The notes below the pieces were generated by a model. The model had not been told where the DNA came from. It saw only the letters and a list, made by a program, of their open reading frames with translations, and did not search any database. Both the position numbers and the translations under genes were made by a program. A DNA stretch of 64,000 bases from JBLIRR01 sp049472395. Lineage in GTDB: Bacteria > SZUA-182 > DTGQ01 > JBLIRR01. The DNA lies in assembly GCA_049472395.1 (NCBI GenBank), contig JBLIRR010000023.1:29662-93661 (forward strand), written 5' to 3'. This document shows positions 1-8,712 of this stretch, one piece after another. The first letter of the stretch is position 1. Each line of letters opens with the position of its first letter.

Positions 1-897
1 CCAGGCCGCCCTTACATATTCAAGCTGTTTTTGATTAAATGCGCTCACCTCGCTTATCCTGCTCACCATGCATATCCCAAAACCCACATTATATAAGATA
101 AGCCCCTCGACCTTTTCTGCATGCATATCGTTCCATACGGAGGGGACCTCGCACCGGCCCATCACAAGAAGTGAACCGCCGCATTCGACATAACGCCACA
201 GGGCAGTTTTTACCAAAGGTGGCAGTGCTTTCATATCATCGCCCCTTATTACTATACCATCGAATTGTGTATAGGCGAGCCAATTAGCACTCCATGAAGG
301 AACCTCCACATCAGATTTGACGAGTACATAATCTCTTTTATCGTTTGTGGGCAGAAGCTCACTTTCTTCCTTCTCTTCATTCTTTTCTTTAGGGAAAAAG
401 TACGTGACAAGACGAGTATCAAGGTCGTCGCTGTTTACACTTCTGCTTATCAGCACATATGATTTCGCGGAAGGAGAGTAATATCCATGTTGCGTAGCAG
501 GCATCTCAATTGTCTCATCCTTCATTATCCCGTCTATTAAGACCGCCACATCGGTGCCTCCGGTGAGGGGAAGTGGCGGTTTAAGCAAGGAAACACTCAC
601 GCGTGATGAGGGCCCGAGGAGAACCGTCTTACTTATTTTTCCGATATAATTTGCACTATAATAATAAGTTTTATCCGGGAGCTGGAGCGTCACCTCATGA
701 GTTTCAACCGGGGAATGGTTAGTAAGGCAGAAGGTATATTCCATATATCCGTGAGAGCTTTTGCTTATTGGGAAAGGCTGCGGAGAAACTGAAATGTCCT
801 CGAAGCGGACCTGTGCATGACCTGTGTATATGGTGAATACTATGGCGCACATTACCAGCAGTGAAATATATTTAATTTTTTTCCCCCTCCTTGCCAT
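1..897 (-). CDS. Exported protein downstream of MoxR (partial, 3' end outside window)
   Basis: An open frame runs leftward off the window edge (299 codons visible). It begins with ATG at 897-895, 12 bases after the MoxR stop, behind an AAGGGGG ribosome site. The N-terminus is a clear Sec signal peptide: basic MARRGKKIKY, a hydrophobic core, then a cleavage-like GHAQ. A beta-rich region follows. Near visible residues 220-260 the motif YTQFDGIVIRG, then LVKTALWRYVECGGSLLVMG, resembles the class I glutamine-amidotransferase-like fold found in exported proteins of MoxR/von Willebrand operons ('is a line at which an open box is set, row of ALW.YVE.GG'). No catalytic triad can be confirmed. Position suggests a role with the MoxR ATPase, perhaps in envelope protein maturation. 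Family assignment is tentative; signal peptide and reading frame are firm. Confidence 0.75.
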   Translation of the reverse strand, partial: MARRGKKIKYISLLVMCAIVFTIYTGHAQVRFEDISVSPQPFPISKSSHGYMEYTFCLTNHSPVETHEVTLQLPDKTYYYSANYIGKISKTVLLGPSSRVSVSLLKPPLPLTGGTDVAVLIDGIMKDETIEMPATQHGYYSPSAKSYVLISRSVNSDDLDTRLVTYFFPKEKNEEKEESELLPTNDKRDYVLVKSDVEVPSWSANWLAYTQFDGIVIRGDDMKALPPLVKTALWRYVECGGSLLVMGRCEVPSVWNDMHAEKVEGLILYNVGFGICMVSRISEVSAFNQKQLEYVRAAW

Positions 898-909
898 CTG
901 GTATCCCCC

Positions 910-1950
910 TTACCTTATCGCCACTTCATCTGGCAGGTGTAATTCAATACAATCAAGCTCTAAAAGGAGATTTTCAATTATGGTCATGGTATCGATGCGG
1001 TCAATGCGGGCCTTATAATTTAATATTAAACGATGATTCAGCACGGAGGCAGCCACTGCCTTTACATCCTCAAATCCTGCCGTTGGTCTTCCGGAAAGCA
1101 GGGCATGGGCCCTTGCTGCTTCAGCAATGGCAATGGCCGCCCGTGGTGAGGCGCCATATATGATATAATTTTGCACATACTCGGTTGTTTCGGAAGATGT
1201 GGGATGCGTGGAGGAGACGAGGTGTGATATATAACGGGAAACATGCGAAGGGAGAACAATTCTCTCCATTGCTGAGAAAAGCTGTCGAAGTTCTTTAATC
1301 CCCATAGTCCATGAGGGATCAGGAGTAATGCCCCGTCGCCTGGTAGAAATAATTTCTTCAAGCACGTCAGCGCTGATATCTTTTACTATTAATTTGAACA
1401 TAAACCGATCCAATTGGGCTTCGGGCAAGGGGTAGGTGCCTTCCAATTCTATGGGATTTTGACTTGCAAGCACAAAGAATGGATCGGGAAGAGGCCTTGT
1501 TGTCCCCATCATGGTCACGGACCGCTCTTGCATGGCTTCAAGGAGTGCGGACTGAGTTTTGGGTGATGCGCGGTTAATTTCATCTGCAAGAAGAATATGA
1601 GAAAATATTGGTCCGGGCTGAAAAATCATCTCCCTTTTCCCATCAATGCTCTCCTGAAGGATATACATCCCGAGAATATCGCTGGGCATAAGATCCGGAG
1701 TGAACTGGACCCTTTTAAAATCAAGGTGCATTATACGCCCCAATGCCCTCACCAGTTCTGTCTTCCCTAAGCCGGGAAGACCTTCAAAGAGAATGTGCCC
1801 CCGGCATAAAATACCGATCAGGACCATACGGTGAAGCTCACTCCTGCCGAGAAGAAGAAGGTCAAGCTGCGCGAGCAGATTCTCGGTTAATCCGGTCATT
1901 TCCTGAATCTCTTCTGGTTGAAGAAGACTATTATCCATTTTATTATTCAC
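910..1950 (-). CDS. MoxR-family AAA+ ATPase
   Basis: This is a cytoplasmic AAA+ ATPase of the MoxR class, which acts as a chaperone for metal insertion or assembly of envelope and von Willebrand-domain partners. Visible motifs are Walker A GLPGLGKT (residues 57-64), Walker B ILLADEIN (119-126), sensor-1 LASQNPIELEGTYPLPEAQ with Asn165, and the LDRF arginine (Arg183). The length of about 345 residues is normal for the family. The longest frame starts at GTG 1950, but that codon abuts the GGAGG site. ATG at 1938 (MDNSLLQ) is the more likely start. The upstream gene's stop overlaps this start region, so translation is probably coupled. The exported protein at 1-897 follows directly. The usual DUF58 and VWA genes are not seen next to it; they may lie left of the window. 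Confidence 0.93.
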   Translation of the reverse strand: MNNKMDNSLLQPEEIQEMTGLTENLLAQLDLLLLGRSELHRMVLIGILCRGHILFEGLPGLGKTELVRALGRIMHLDFKRVQFTPDLMPSDILGMYILQESIDGKREMIFQPGPIFSHILLADEINRASPKTQSALLEAMQERSVTMMGTTRPLPDPFFVLASQNPIELEGTYPLPEAQLDRFMFKLIVKDISADVLEEIISTRRRGITPDPSWTMGIKELRQLFSAMERIVLPSHVSRYISHLVSSTHPTSSETTEYVQNYIIYGASPRAAIAIAEAARAHALLSGRPTAGFEDVKAVAASVLNHRLILNYKARIDRIDTMTIIENLLLELDCIELHLPDEVAIR

Positions 1951-3307
1951 CCTCCGGTTTATAATTTTGAAAATATCTGCTTACCGCCTTCTTATGCATA
2001 GGAAGTATTGGATAGCGATGTGCAGAGCCGCCAGCCGGTGTTGCCATCCCCAATTCCCCCTGCTCCTCTGGGCTCATCTGCCCATTTTCCTCCGGATCAC
2101 TGAAGCTGATTCCTATGAGTTGGCTCTTTTCCATGGAGGATATCTGCGGGGGAGGAAGCATCTCCTCTTCAAAGCTTACCCCCTCCTCAGAGCTTTTCGA
2201 TGTCCACGTCATGGGGGCATGGCCAGGTCCGCGGCAGATCCCTCCCTGACCCAAGGAGCATTCTTTCCCCATTTCTGCTGGATGCTCATTTTCTTTAAGA
2301 AAGGAGGCAAGATCATCATCGCTATGACGGGCTTCCTTAAGTGCCTTCTCCATTGTGTAGTTATTGATAAGTCGAAAATCGTGCATTTTTTCCATTGTCT
2401 CAAGAAGGTCTCCCTTACACTGCGTCAATGCGTCGGTGACATTTCTTCTCTCTTCAGTGACCGACGTATTCTTTATATTTTTTAGTATCTTCTCATCACT
2501 CATTTTCATCTTATCGAGCAAGCGAGAAAATTCCTCCGCCACATGTGCGGACTCAGGCAGGGTATTGAGAAAGGCTTCCATCTGATTCAATTTTTCCATG
2601 GCAGCCAGGGTATCCTCTGCCACATCCTCGGCTATAGCGGATAGTGTCTGATCAATATGATCAAGGGCCTCCCAGGTTTTCACCGGATCTTCTCCTGATG
2701 CCTCAGCTCCAAGCTTTTCCAATTTTTCCTTAAGCTCCTCTGCCTTGCCATGCTCAATACACTCCTCATGTTCCAGGATTTCTATCTTGGAGGCTGTCTC
2801 ATCTATAATTTCATCAACTTCAAGGGGAAGGTGTGCAGCGCGTGTGAGTGGCCTTTGCGGGACAAAAAAGCTTATGCTCACAAAGAGAATTGCAGAAGCA
2901 AAAAGAACAAAAGCCTTTCTGCCATGCCAGAAAATGCGGGGCATTTCTAAAGGCGCAAGACGCCCTTCCCACTCTTTTATATTCATACTCTCAGCAGCCA
3001 TAAGGATTCCGCCATACCCGTTGTAATAATCCATCAGTGCCCGGCAGGCGGAGAGTGAAGGGATTTTTTTTCTTTCAAAAAAAAAGAGGATGACACAAAA
3101 AGGGATGAATAGCGGCACACAATATAAAAAGTAGCTCCGGGCACTACCGAGGGCAATCCGTAAAATGAGGATTCCGGTGCCGCATAAAAACATATATATC
3201 GTGGCAAGGGTAAGGGCACGTTGTGCAAGAATCACCACACCTATTTTTTTTCTCAATAAGGTTATGGCCCTTGTTGTATCAACGCCGCTCATGGTATCCC
3301 CCCCCAT
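1943..3307 (-). CDS. Membrane protein with long coiled-coil region, MoxR operon
   Basis: I do not recognise a named family. The protein has two N-terminal membrane segments (about residues 27-50 and 58-76), a third at about 130-150, and then a long Glu/Lys-rich helical stretch (about 170-370) that looks like coiled coil. The C-terminus is low-complexity and Pro/Glu/Gly-rich. The first ATG is at 3307, but a G-rich ribosome site (GGGGGGGGATACC) lies just before a second ATG at 3292 (MSGVDTT), which is the likelier start. Its last codons overlap the MoxR start, so the two genes are an operon. Large membrane proteins of this shape sit upstream of MoxR in several uncultured lineages. A scaffold or substrate role for the ATPase is inference only. 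Confidence 0.75.
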   Translation of the reverse strand: MGGDTMSGVDTTRAITLLRKKIGVVILAQRALTLATIYMFLCGTGILILRIALGSARSYFLYCVPLFIPFCVILFFFERKKIPSLSACRALMDYYNGYGGILMAAESMNIKEWEGRLAPLEMPRIFWHGRKAFVLFASAILFVSISFFVPQRPLTRAAHLPLEVDEIIDETASKIEILEHEECIEHGKAEELKEKLEKLGAEASGEDPVKTWEALDHIDQTLSAIAEDVAEDTLAAMEKLNQMEAFLNTLPESAHVAEEFSRLLDKMKMSDEKILKNIKNTSVTEERRNVTDALTQCKGDLLETMEKMHDFRLINNYTMEKALKEARHSDDDLASFLKENEHPAEMGKECSLGQGGICRGPGHAPMTWTSKSSEEGVSFEEEMLPPPQISSMEKSQLIGISFSDPEENGQMSPEEQGELGMATPAGGSAHRYPILPMHKKAVSRYFQNYKPEGE

Positions 3308-3443
3308 TATTCCCCAAAATATGGTCCTGTATTTTTTTATCGGAATTTCAAGTAGATAAATTAATACGATGATCCCTAATCCGGAGTAAATGATGTTACC
3401 CTATCTGAGGCAATCATGAGATATTTGGTATCTCGCAAGGCCT

Positions 3444-4622
3444 TTAAGGGTATATCTTGACTTTGCTGACAAAATCCATTTTTTTAATCTCCACTGCATT
3501 AAAATTCTGATCGATTTTTAAAAGGTATTTCCCATTGGAAATTATAGCTTCGCCCATCCCTATGATATCATAATCAATAACTCCCTTTTTTACGAGGCTA
3601 CAATTCCCCTCCCTATCATATTTTACAAGCTCCCAATTTCTCGGTGCAAATCCTGGGTACTTCTCACCTTTCAGCATATTCTCCTTGATTATCTTTTCAG
3701 CATTGATGATGTTATTGTTAATGATGATTTGTTTTAAATCATTTTGGGATTTAGCCACAGTTGGACCACCTGATGTGAGCGGTGCTCCTGTATTACGGAT
3801 GGTGAAAAACTCTATCCAGTTGAAGATGGCCTTTAATAGTTTGCACGGTATCAAAAGAGTATCCTTTAATGACAAGGAATTTCCCATTAAAGATTTATAA
3901 GGTTTCTGAATACAATATAAATTCCCCACTTTGTCTATCTTGGGATCAAAATAATCATAGTCAGGATGAGAAATAAACTCGTCAACCTCGGCAGTTTTCA
4001 GGTTAAGCCGGTTAATGGCTTTGGGACCATAATTGATAATCATTCCATTATAATCCCTTATTATACCCGAGGTCTCATAATAGATGATATGAGAATCTTC
4101 ATGATCCCAGATAGGATTATCATCCATGGAATCACCCTCTGTAATTTCCTGATAGCATGCGCCAGTGGAGTGCATTTTTGCTAAATTTTTTTCACCTTTC
4201 TCATTCTGAATTGAAAACACAATTTCATCTGATTTCTCATTATAATCAAGATTTGATATTGCAATATTTGCATTATGTAAGATGTGCCCTTCCACCTCTA
4301 TATTATCCATAAGGCTTTTCCTGAATAATCCCGAATTATTTTCTATTGTAACGGAATATATCACTTCTTTCCCTTGATTGATAAACGCCAATCCTGTAAT
4401 GGAGGCCTGGTTGTGCATTGTATCAGCATCCAGGGCGTGAGAGTAGTCAAAATCGCCTCGAAAGGCGGCATGAAATCCTTTAGTCTTCCATTCGTTCTTT
4501 CGCTGGAGCGCTATTCTGTTTGCAATATACTTATCCAAATACTGACTTGTCAATAATTTCCAGCACTCCCCATCAAAATATTCTATTTTATTCTGTACAG
4601 CGCAAATGATCTTTTCATTCAT
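3444..4622 (-). CDS. Beta-propeller-like (TolB/WD40-type) protein, probable frameshift at 3' end
   Basis: This is a soluble protein without a signal peptide. It is rich in short beta-strand repeats with SDEIVFSIQN, DDNPIWDHEDSHIIYY and NGKYLLKID-type blades, as in TolB-like propellers. The function is unknown. The longest frame starts at GTG 4637, but GTGAGGGGG is itself the ribosome site for ATG 4622 (MNEKI), which I prefer. The frame stops at 3444 after KMDFVSKVKIYP. Shifting by one base near 3455-3461 continues with DIPLKALRDTKYLMIASD and more, to a TAG at 3378-3376. That segment repeats the blade style GKYLL, so the natural gene probably ended at 3376. This is either a real lesion or a sequencing error. 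With the corrected end the gap to the next gene start (3307) is about 70 bases. Confidence 0.65.
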   Translation of the reverse strand: MNEKIICAVQNKIEYFDGECWKLLTSQYLDKYIANRIALQRKNEWKTKGFHAAFRGDFDYSHALDADTMHNQASITGLAFINQGKEVIYSVTIENNSGLFRKSLMDNIEVEGHILHNANIAISNLDYNEKSDEIVFSIQNEKGEKNLAKMHSTGACYQEITEGDSMDDNPIWDHEDSHIIYYETSGIIRDYNGMIINYGPKAINRLNLKTAEVDEFISHPDYDYFDPKIDKVGNLYCIQKPYKSLMGNSLSLKDTLLIPCKLLKAIFNWIEFFTIRNTGAPLTSGGPTVAKSQNDLKQIIINNNIINAEKIIKENMLKGEKYPGFAPRNWELVKYDREGNCSLVKKGVIDYDIIGMGEAIISNGKYLLKIDQNFNAVEIKKMDFVSKVKIYP

Positions 4623-4789
4623 ATTTTTCCCCCTCACTATTTAGTGAATACCCGATTCCCCAAAGGGATTTAACGGCATTCAAGGGCTGTTGAGAAGTTG
4701 ATCTTCACACAAGAATTTCCCTCCCTCTGACCACACGTTATATATTTAGCGCTTAAATTCGGTATTTTTGTCAATTAATTCAACTGACA

Positions 4790-4995
4790 GTAATAATTTA
4801 TATATCGTAATTTTTTTTCTCGAAATAGGCAGATTTATAGGATCAAAGGTGGAGATGAGTATGATCTTTGCCCACATGCCCCCTCAATATCCTGATCTTT
4901 CTTGTCTCAAATTTAATAATATCAGGAAGTTTCTGAATGTCTATCAAGCGGGCTTTTGAAAGTTTTTTAAGGAAAATCTCGGCCTGGGCTTGCAT
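4790..4995 (-). pseudogene. Remnant of IS200/IS605-type Y1 transposase (TnpA)
   Basis: On the minus strand a 50-codon frame from ATG 4995 to TGA 4843 includes the segment KIRILRGHVGKDHTHLHL. This matches the region around the HUH metal-binding motif of IS200/IS605 TnpA proteins (consensus style GHVxKDHVHLxxS.PP); the two histidines are present as HTH. After the stop, a different frame continues with ISTFDPINLPISR, which resembles the conserved PPNLxxSK stretch that normally follows. So the sequence is frameshifted and truncated. The expected N-terminal part and the catalytic tyrosine helix are not found, and no ends of the element could be defined. Confidence 0.5.
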
Positions 4996-5195
4996 TTTTT
5001 TGCTTCGAAGAGGATAAACCCATTTTCCTCATTTAATTTCAGGGATTCCCCATTATAGAATGCATCAATAACCGGAATGGAAGAGGGTGATAGGGGGATT
5101 TTTACATAATCATCTGGAAGAATGCTTAAGGGGACCATGAGACTTAAATGGGGATATTTTTCGGAGATGAATTGCTGATAGGTTATTATTTTCCT
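4944..5195 (-). pseudogene. Unidentified gene remnant without a proper start
   Basis: A minus-strand frame is open from just after a TAA near 5198 to a stop at 4944. Its composition is protein-like (for example ISEKYPHLSLMVPLSILPDD and NGESLKLNEENGFILFEAKK), but the only ATG (5138) lies inside and has no ribosome site. It overlaps the transposase remnant in another frame. It may be the tail of a deleted gene. No family is recognised. Confidence 0.22.
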
Positions 5196-5223
5196 TTACC
5201 TCACAGCTTTTATATGCTATAAT
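5195..5223 (+). promoter_or_regulatory. Sigma-70-like promoter of the CHAT/sigma operon
   Basis: TTTACC at 5195-5200 and TATAAT at 5218-5223 are separated by 17 bases, with a TGC just before the -10 box (extended -10). It lies about 75 bases upstream of the lipoprotein start at 5300, in otherwise gene-free DNA. The remainder of 5000-5299 holds only the remnant described at 4944-5195. Confidence 0.55.
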
Positions 5224-5299
5224 AATCATAAATATATTTTTATTACTATTTAAATCTCGTATTAATCAATAATATCATCTTTTTAAGGATTCATTTTAG

Positions 5300-7336
5300 A
5301 TGGAAAGGTCCTTTTTTTCTGTTCCTTCCATTGTTATGTCCCTTATTTTCATATTTTCTATTTCAGGGTGCACTCAGCAATATACGAAACAGTTAAATCG
5401 GAAAGATAATGGCGCCTTTTTCAGAGGTCGATGGTATAATTATTATAAACGGGCTCTCGAATATATGGATGATCACGCCTATGGGAACGCAATTACAGAT
5501 TTAAGAAAAGCTATCGAGCGGCGAGAGGAAGATCAACGGAGGGCTCGTACCTATGGGATGCACTTGGTGGATTATTTTCCTCATAGAGAGTTGGGCATAA
5601 TCCATTATCGTACGGGTAATCTTGAAGAGGCGCACGCTGAACTTACACTTTCATTGAATCAATACCCTTCTGCCAAGGCCCGTTTCTACCTTGATAAGGT
5701 ACGAAAGGCTATAATTGAGCGTGAAGGCAAGATAGTATCACCACCCAAGCTTACTCTCAGTTATAAATCCTCAGAGATATGGATACGGGAAGATCCGATA
5801 GTCATCTCCGGCATTGCAGAGGATACACATTATGTATCTGAGATTATTATTAATGACGTGCCTTTTTATTTAAGGGCTTCACAAAAACATATTCCTTTTG
5901 AGAAAAAAATGCGTCTATCACAAGGAGACCATACTATCGAAGTAATTGCAAAAAATCTCATGGATAAAGTCACAACAGAGCAAATAATCATTCATGTGGA
6001 TCGGGAGGGCCCGGTAATTGCTGTAAATGAAATTTTCCTTGAACATGATCTCACTGGCGATTGGGTAAACATTAATGGTTCTATGTATGATGGAAGTGGC
6101 GTTGTGAAATTAACCATTAATGGTCGGATTATCGCTATTGGAGAGGGAACCGATGTTTTATTCTCCCACAGGATACCCATACCTGCGGACCATTTAGCAC
6201 TCGTTGCCTATGATCGTTTAGAAAACAAGACTTCAGCTCAAATATCCCTGTCCTCTTTGGAAACAAAACACTCTCCCATGCAGATAGCCTGTATATCCGA
6301 CCGGACAAGTGAACTTCTTTATGCCACACAAGTAGCACCAAATGGGCTCGCACCTCATGATACACACTCACCGGAAATAACAATAAAGGATTGGACTGAT
6401 ACACAGACTGTGTTTCTTGAAAAAATACATCTTGATGGCATGATAAAAGGTGAGAGTAATATAGTACATTTGACCATTAATAAGCGTCGCATAGATTACA
6501 GGCCTGGTAAGATAATATTCTTCAATCGCTTTCTTGAACTTAAGGAAGGAGATAATAGTATAACTATAGAGGCAGAAGATGAAGCAGGCAATCAGGTGAG
6601 CAAAACAATTGCCATAAAAAGGAATATCCCTTGTGCCCTTAAACTGGAGGAGCGATTGTGCATTGCTATCTTCCCCTTTGAGCAAGGTTGGTCTATCTCA
6701 GATTTAAGCCTTTTTTTTCAGGCAAATCTTATCAATGCCCTCTTCAATCGAAAACGTGCTCTCGATAATCAAAAACGTTTTCGAATTGTGGATAGGGAAC
6801 AACTGGATCGTATATTGCACGAGCACAAACTTAGCCGTTCCAATCTGATCAATAAAAAAACAGCCATAAAATTGGGGAGAATACTTGCTGCCCAATCAAT
6901 CATAAGTGGAAATATCTATGAAAGCTCTGAAGGTCTTGAGATCGTTGCGCGGATAAAAGACACTGAGACCACAGAACTGCTTGCTACCGCGGATGTGTAT
7001 GGTGAGATGAAGGATATTATAGCAATAAAACATCTTGCTGAGGCACTTGCTAGAGAGTTTCACCGGGAATTTCCTTTTGTAAATGGCTTAATCATAGAGA
7101 AGAAAGGAAAGAAATACATTATTACCGATTTAGGGCAGGATAAGACTAAGGCAAACCGGAGGATTATCATTTATCGAGAAGAGCCGTTCGATAACCCGGA
7201 AATACATGGGAATGATTATAAAATTATTGATCGTGCCTTTATTATTAAGCACCTTAGTGATAAGGAGTCAAAGGCAGAGATGGTAAATGGAAAAAACAAT
7301 ATTATCAAATCAGAAGACAAAGTGATTACTCAATAA
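5300..7336 (+). CDS. Lipoprotein with TPR-like, Ig-like and CsgG-like domains
   Basis: The N-terminus is a lipoprotein signal peptide ending in the lipobox SISGC (Cys at about residue 24), so the protein should be lipidated and face the periplasm. Residues about 45-140 form a TPR-like helical stretch. About 150-430 hold two or more bacterial Ig-like domains (IWIREDPIVISGIAED; HLDGMIKGESNIVHLTINK). Residues about 455-640 form a CsgG/TolB-like module (LCIAIFPFEQGW, RFRIVDREQLDRILHEHKL, KLGRILAAQSIISGNIYESS), the fold of the curli secretion lipoprotein. The same kind of module ends the CHAT protease gene downstream. This is the first gene of the operon; the sigma factor starts 7 bases after its stop. 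It is probably an envelope sensor or scaffold; it is too divergent to call a curli pore. Confidence 0.85.
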   Translation: MERSFFSVPSIVMSLIFIFSISGCTQQYTKQLNRKDNGAFFRGRWYNYYKRALEYMDDHAYGNAITDLRKAIERREEDQRRARTYGMHLVDYFPHRELGIIHYRTGNLEEAHAELTLSLNQYPSAKARFYLDKVRKAIIEREGKIVSPPKLTLSYKSSEIWIREDPIVISGIAEDTHYVSEIIINDVPFYLRASQKHIPFEKKMRLSQGDHTIEVIAKNLMDKVTTEQIIIHVDREGPVIAVNEIFLEHDLTGDWVNINGSMYDGSGVVKLTINGRIIAIGEGTDVLFSHRIPIPADHLALVAYDRLENKTSAQISLSSLETKHSPMQIACISDRTSELLYATQVAPNGLAPHDTHSPEITIKDWTDTQTVFLEKIHLDGMIKGESNIVHLTINKRRIDYRPGKIIFFNRFLELKEGDNSITIEAEDEAGNQVSKTIAIKRNIPCALKLEERLCIAIFPFEQGWSISDLSLFFQANLINALFNRKRALDNQKRFRIVDREQLDRILHEHKLSRSNLINKKTAIKLGRILAAQSIISGNIYESSEGLEIVARIKDTETTELLATADVYGEMKDIIAIKHLAEALAREFHREFPFVNGLIIEKKGKKYIITDLGQDKTKANRRIIIYREEPFDNPEIHGNDYKIIDRAFIIKHLSDKESKAEMVNGKNNIIKSEDKVITQ

Positions 7337-7343
7337 TAGGCTC

Positions 7344-7964
7344 ATGGAAGAATTAACGGATCAAGAAATTCTTGCGGGATGTTTATCTGGAAATATCCAA
7401 ATGCAAGAAGCATTTGTAAAGCGCTTTTCTAATGATGTTTACAGAGCTGTTCAATATGCCTTTCAAAAATATATCCGTAGGTATTCACAACCGGAGGATT
7501 TTGAGGACCTTCATAATACTGTATTTTTGAAAATTTTTGAAAACAGGTGGAAAAAATTGAGGCAATATAATGGGAGTTGTAAGCTTTCCACCTGGATCAA
7601 GCTTATTGCCGCAAGGACTGTAATTGACCATTTACGCAAGAAGAAAAAAGATCCCCCTTATAAAAAAATTAAATCCCTTGAAGAAATTATAGCTTACATT
7701 CAAGATATATCAGCGAATACCTTATCTGTAATAGAAGAAGAGGAGGAAGAAGAAAAGTATCGTTTGATTGAAACGGCAATGCGAAGAATGACTCCAAGAT
7801 ATCGGTTGTTTTTTAAACTTCTTTTTTATAAAGGCCTTTCCTTAAATGAAATAATGGATATAATGAAAATATCTATGGAAAATGCATATTCACTGAAACA
7901 TAGAGCACTCAAACAATTAAAATCTCTTATCAAGGAAGAAATAAAGTGCAAGGAAAAACTATAA
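7344..7964 (+). CDS. ECF-type RNA polymerase sigma factor (copy 1)
   Basis: This is a 206-residue sigma-70 family factor containing only regions 2 and 4. Region 2 spans about residues 24-100 (DLHNTVFLKIFENRWKKLRQ, then KLSTWIKLIAARTVIDHLRK, the -10 recognition helix). Region 4 spans about 145-200 (MRRMTPRYRLFFKLL, then LNEIMDIMKISMENAYSLKH, the -35 helix-turn-helix). It directs RNA polymerase to a dedicated set of promoters and would be held inactive by the neighbouring zinc-finger anti-sigma proteins. It starts 7 bases after the lipoprotein stop. A second copy of its coding sequence is fused to an anti-sigma domain in the next gene. A stretch of about 30 bases (from TGGAAAAAATTGAGGCAATA at about 7549) is identical in both copies. 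Confidence 0.93.
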   Translation: MEELTDQEILAGCLSGNIQMQEAFVKRFSNDVYRAVQYAFQKYIRRYSQPEDFEDLHNTVFLKIFENRWKKLRQYNGSCKLSTWIKLIAARTVIDHLRKKKKDPPYKKIKSLEEIIAYIQDISANTLSVIEEEEEEEKYRLIETAMRRMTPRYRLFFKLLFYKGLSLNEIMDIMKISMENAYSLKHRALKQLKSLIKEEIKCKEKL

Positions 7965-8712
7965 TTTTCGTCTAAGGAAAGTAGAAGGATTTATGCATAA
8001 TATTGAGCATATTATTTTATTTAACCTTGCTCATTTAATCAGGGGCTCATAATGAAAAAAGAATGCATTGGGGAAGAAAAACTTATAGACTATTTGAAAG
8101 AACGCCTTTCTGATAAAGAGCGTGCTGAAGTAAAGGATCATTTGAGCCATTGCAATAAATGTGTAGACGCGCTTATTATGACCAAGAGAATTATTAGTGA
8201 TGAGCACCTTCCTGATGCGGTGCAGACTCCATTTGTATCTTTTTCTGAAAATATCACAAAAAGGGTTATCGAAAAAGTAAAAGCACTTGATGATAAGACT
8301 ATATATTGTGATTGTAAAAGAGCATACCACTGTATATTAAAGAAAATATGCCAGTATTTAGAATTGCTTCTCGATTGGTTGGGCATCAATAATGCCTTTC
8401 TTGCCACAGTCCGAGGTCCTAAAACAATTACTGAAGACTATACCACAGTAAAAAAGTCTTTTAAAGATCTTAGGGCTGAGATCGAATTTGAAAAAAGAGG
8501 CCTTAATCGCTTCTTGATAAGAGTAATGCTCTTTAAAGAAAACCTCTCGACCCAACCGGTAAGAGTGACGCTAATACACAACCACCGGGAAGTATCTTCT
8601 TTCCTTGTCAGTGAAAAAACAGCACTTTTTGAAGATATTTCCTGCGGTTCCTATGTGCTTATCTTTACACAAGGTAGTAAAAGGATAGAGGAATATCCCT
8701 TTAGAATTAATT
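7344..8712 (+). repeat. Tandem duplication unit A (sigma 1 plus anti-sigma 1)
   Basis: The sigma gene, the following intergenic segment and the anti-sigma part of the next gene form a unit of about 1.37 kb. It is repeated immediately downstream (8713-10083). The intergenic segments match too: ATTTCGT.TAA.GAAAGTAGA occurs at about 7966 and 9328, and AATCAGGG precedes both anti-sigma start codons. Confidence 0.85.

Noticed and set aside
3300..3392. Hydrophobic in-frame extension upstream of ATG 3307 (reading GLGIIVLIYLLEIPIKKY)
   Set aside because: It has no ATG, GTG or TTG start before 3307 and overlaps the frame-corrected end of the upstream gene. A good ribosome site lies before ATG 3292.
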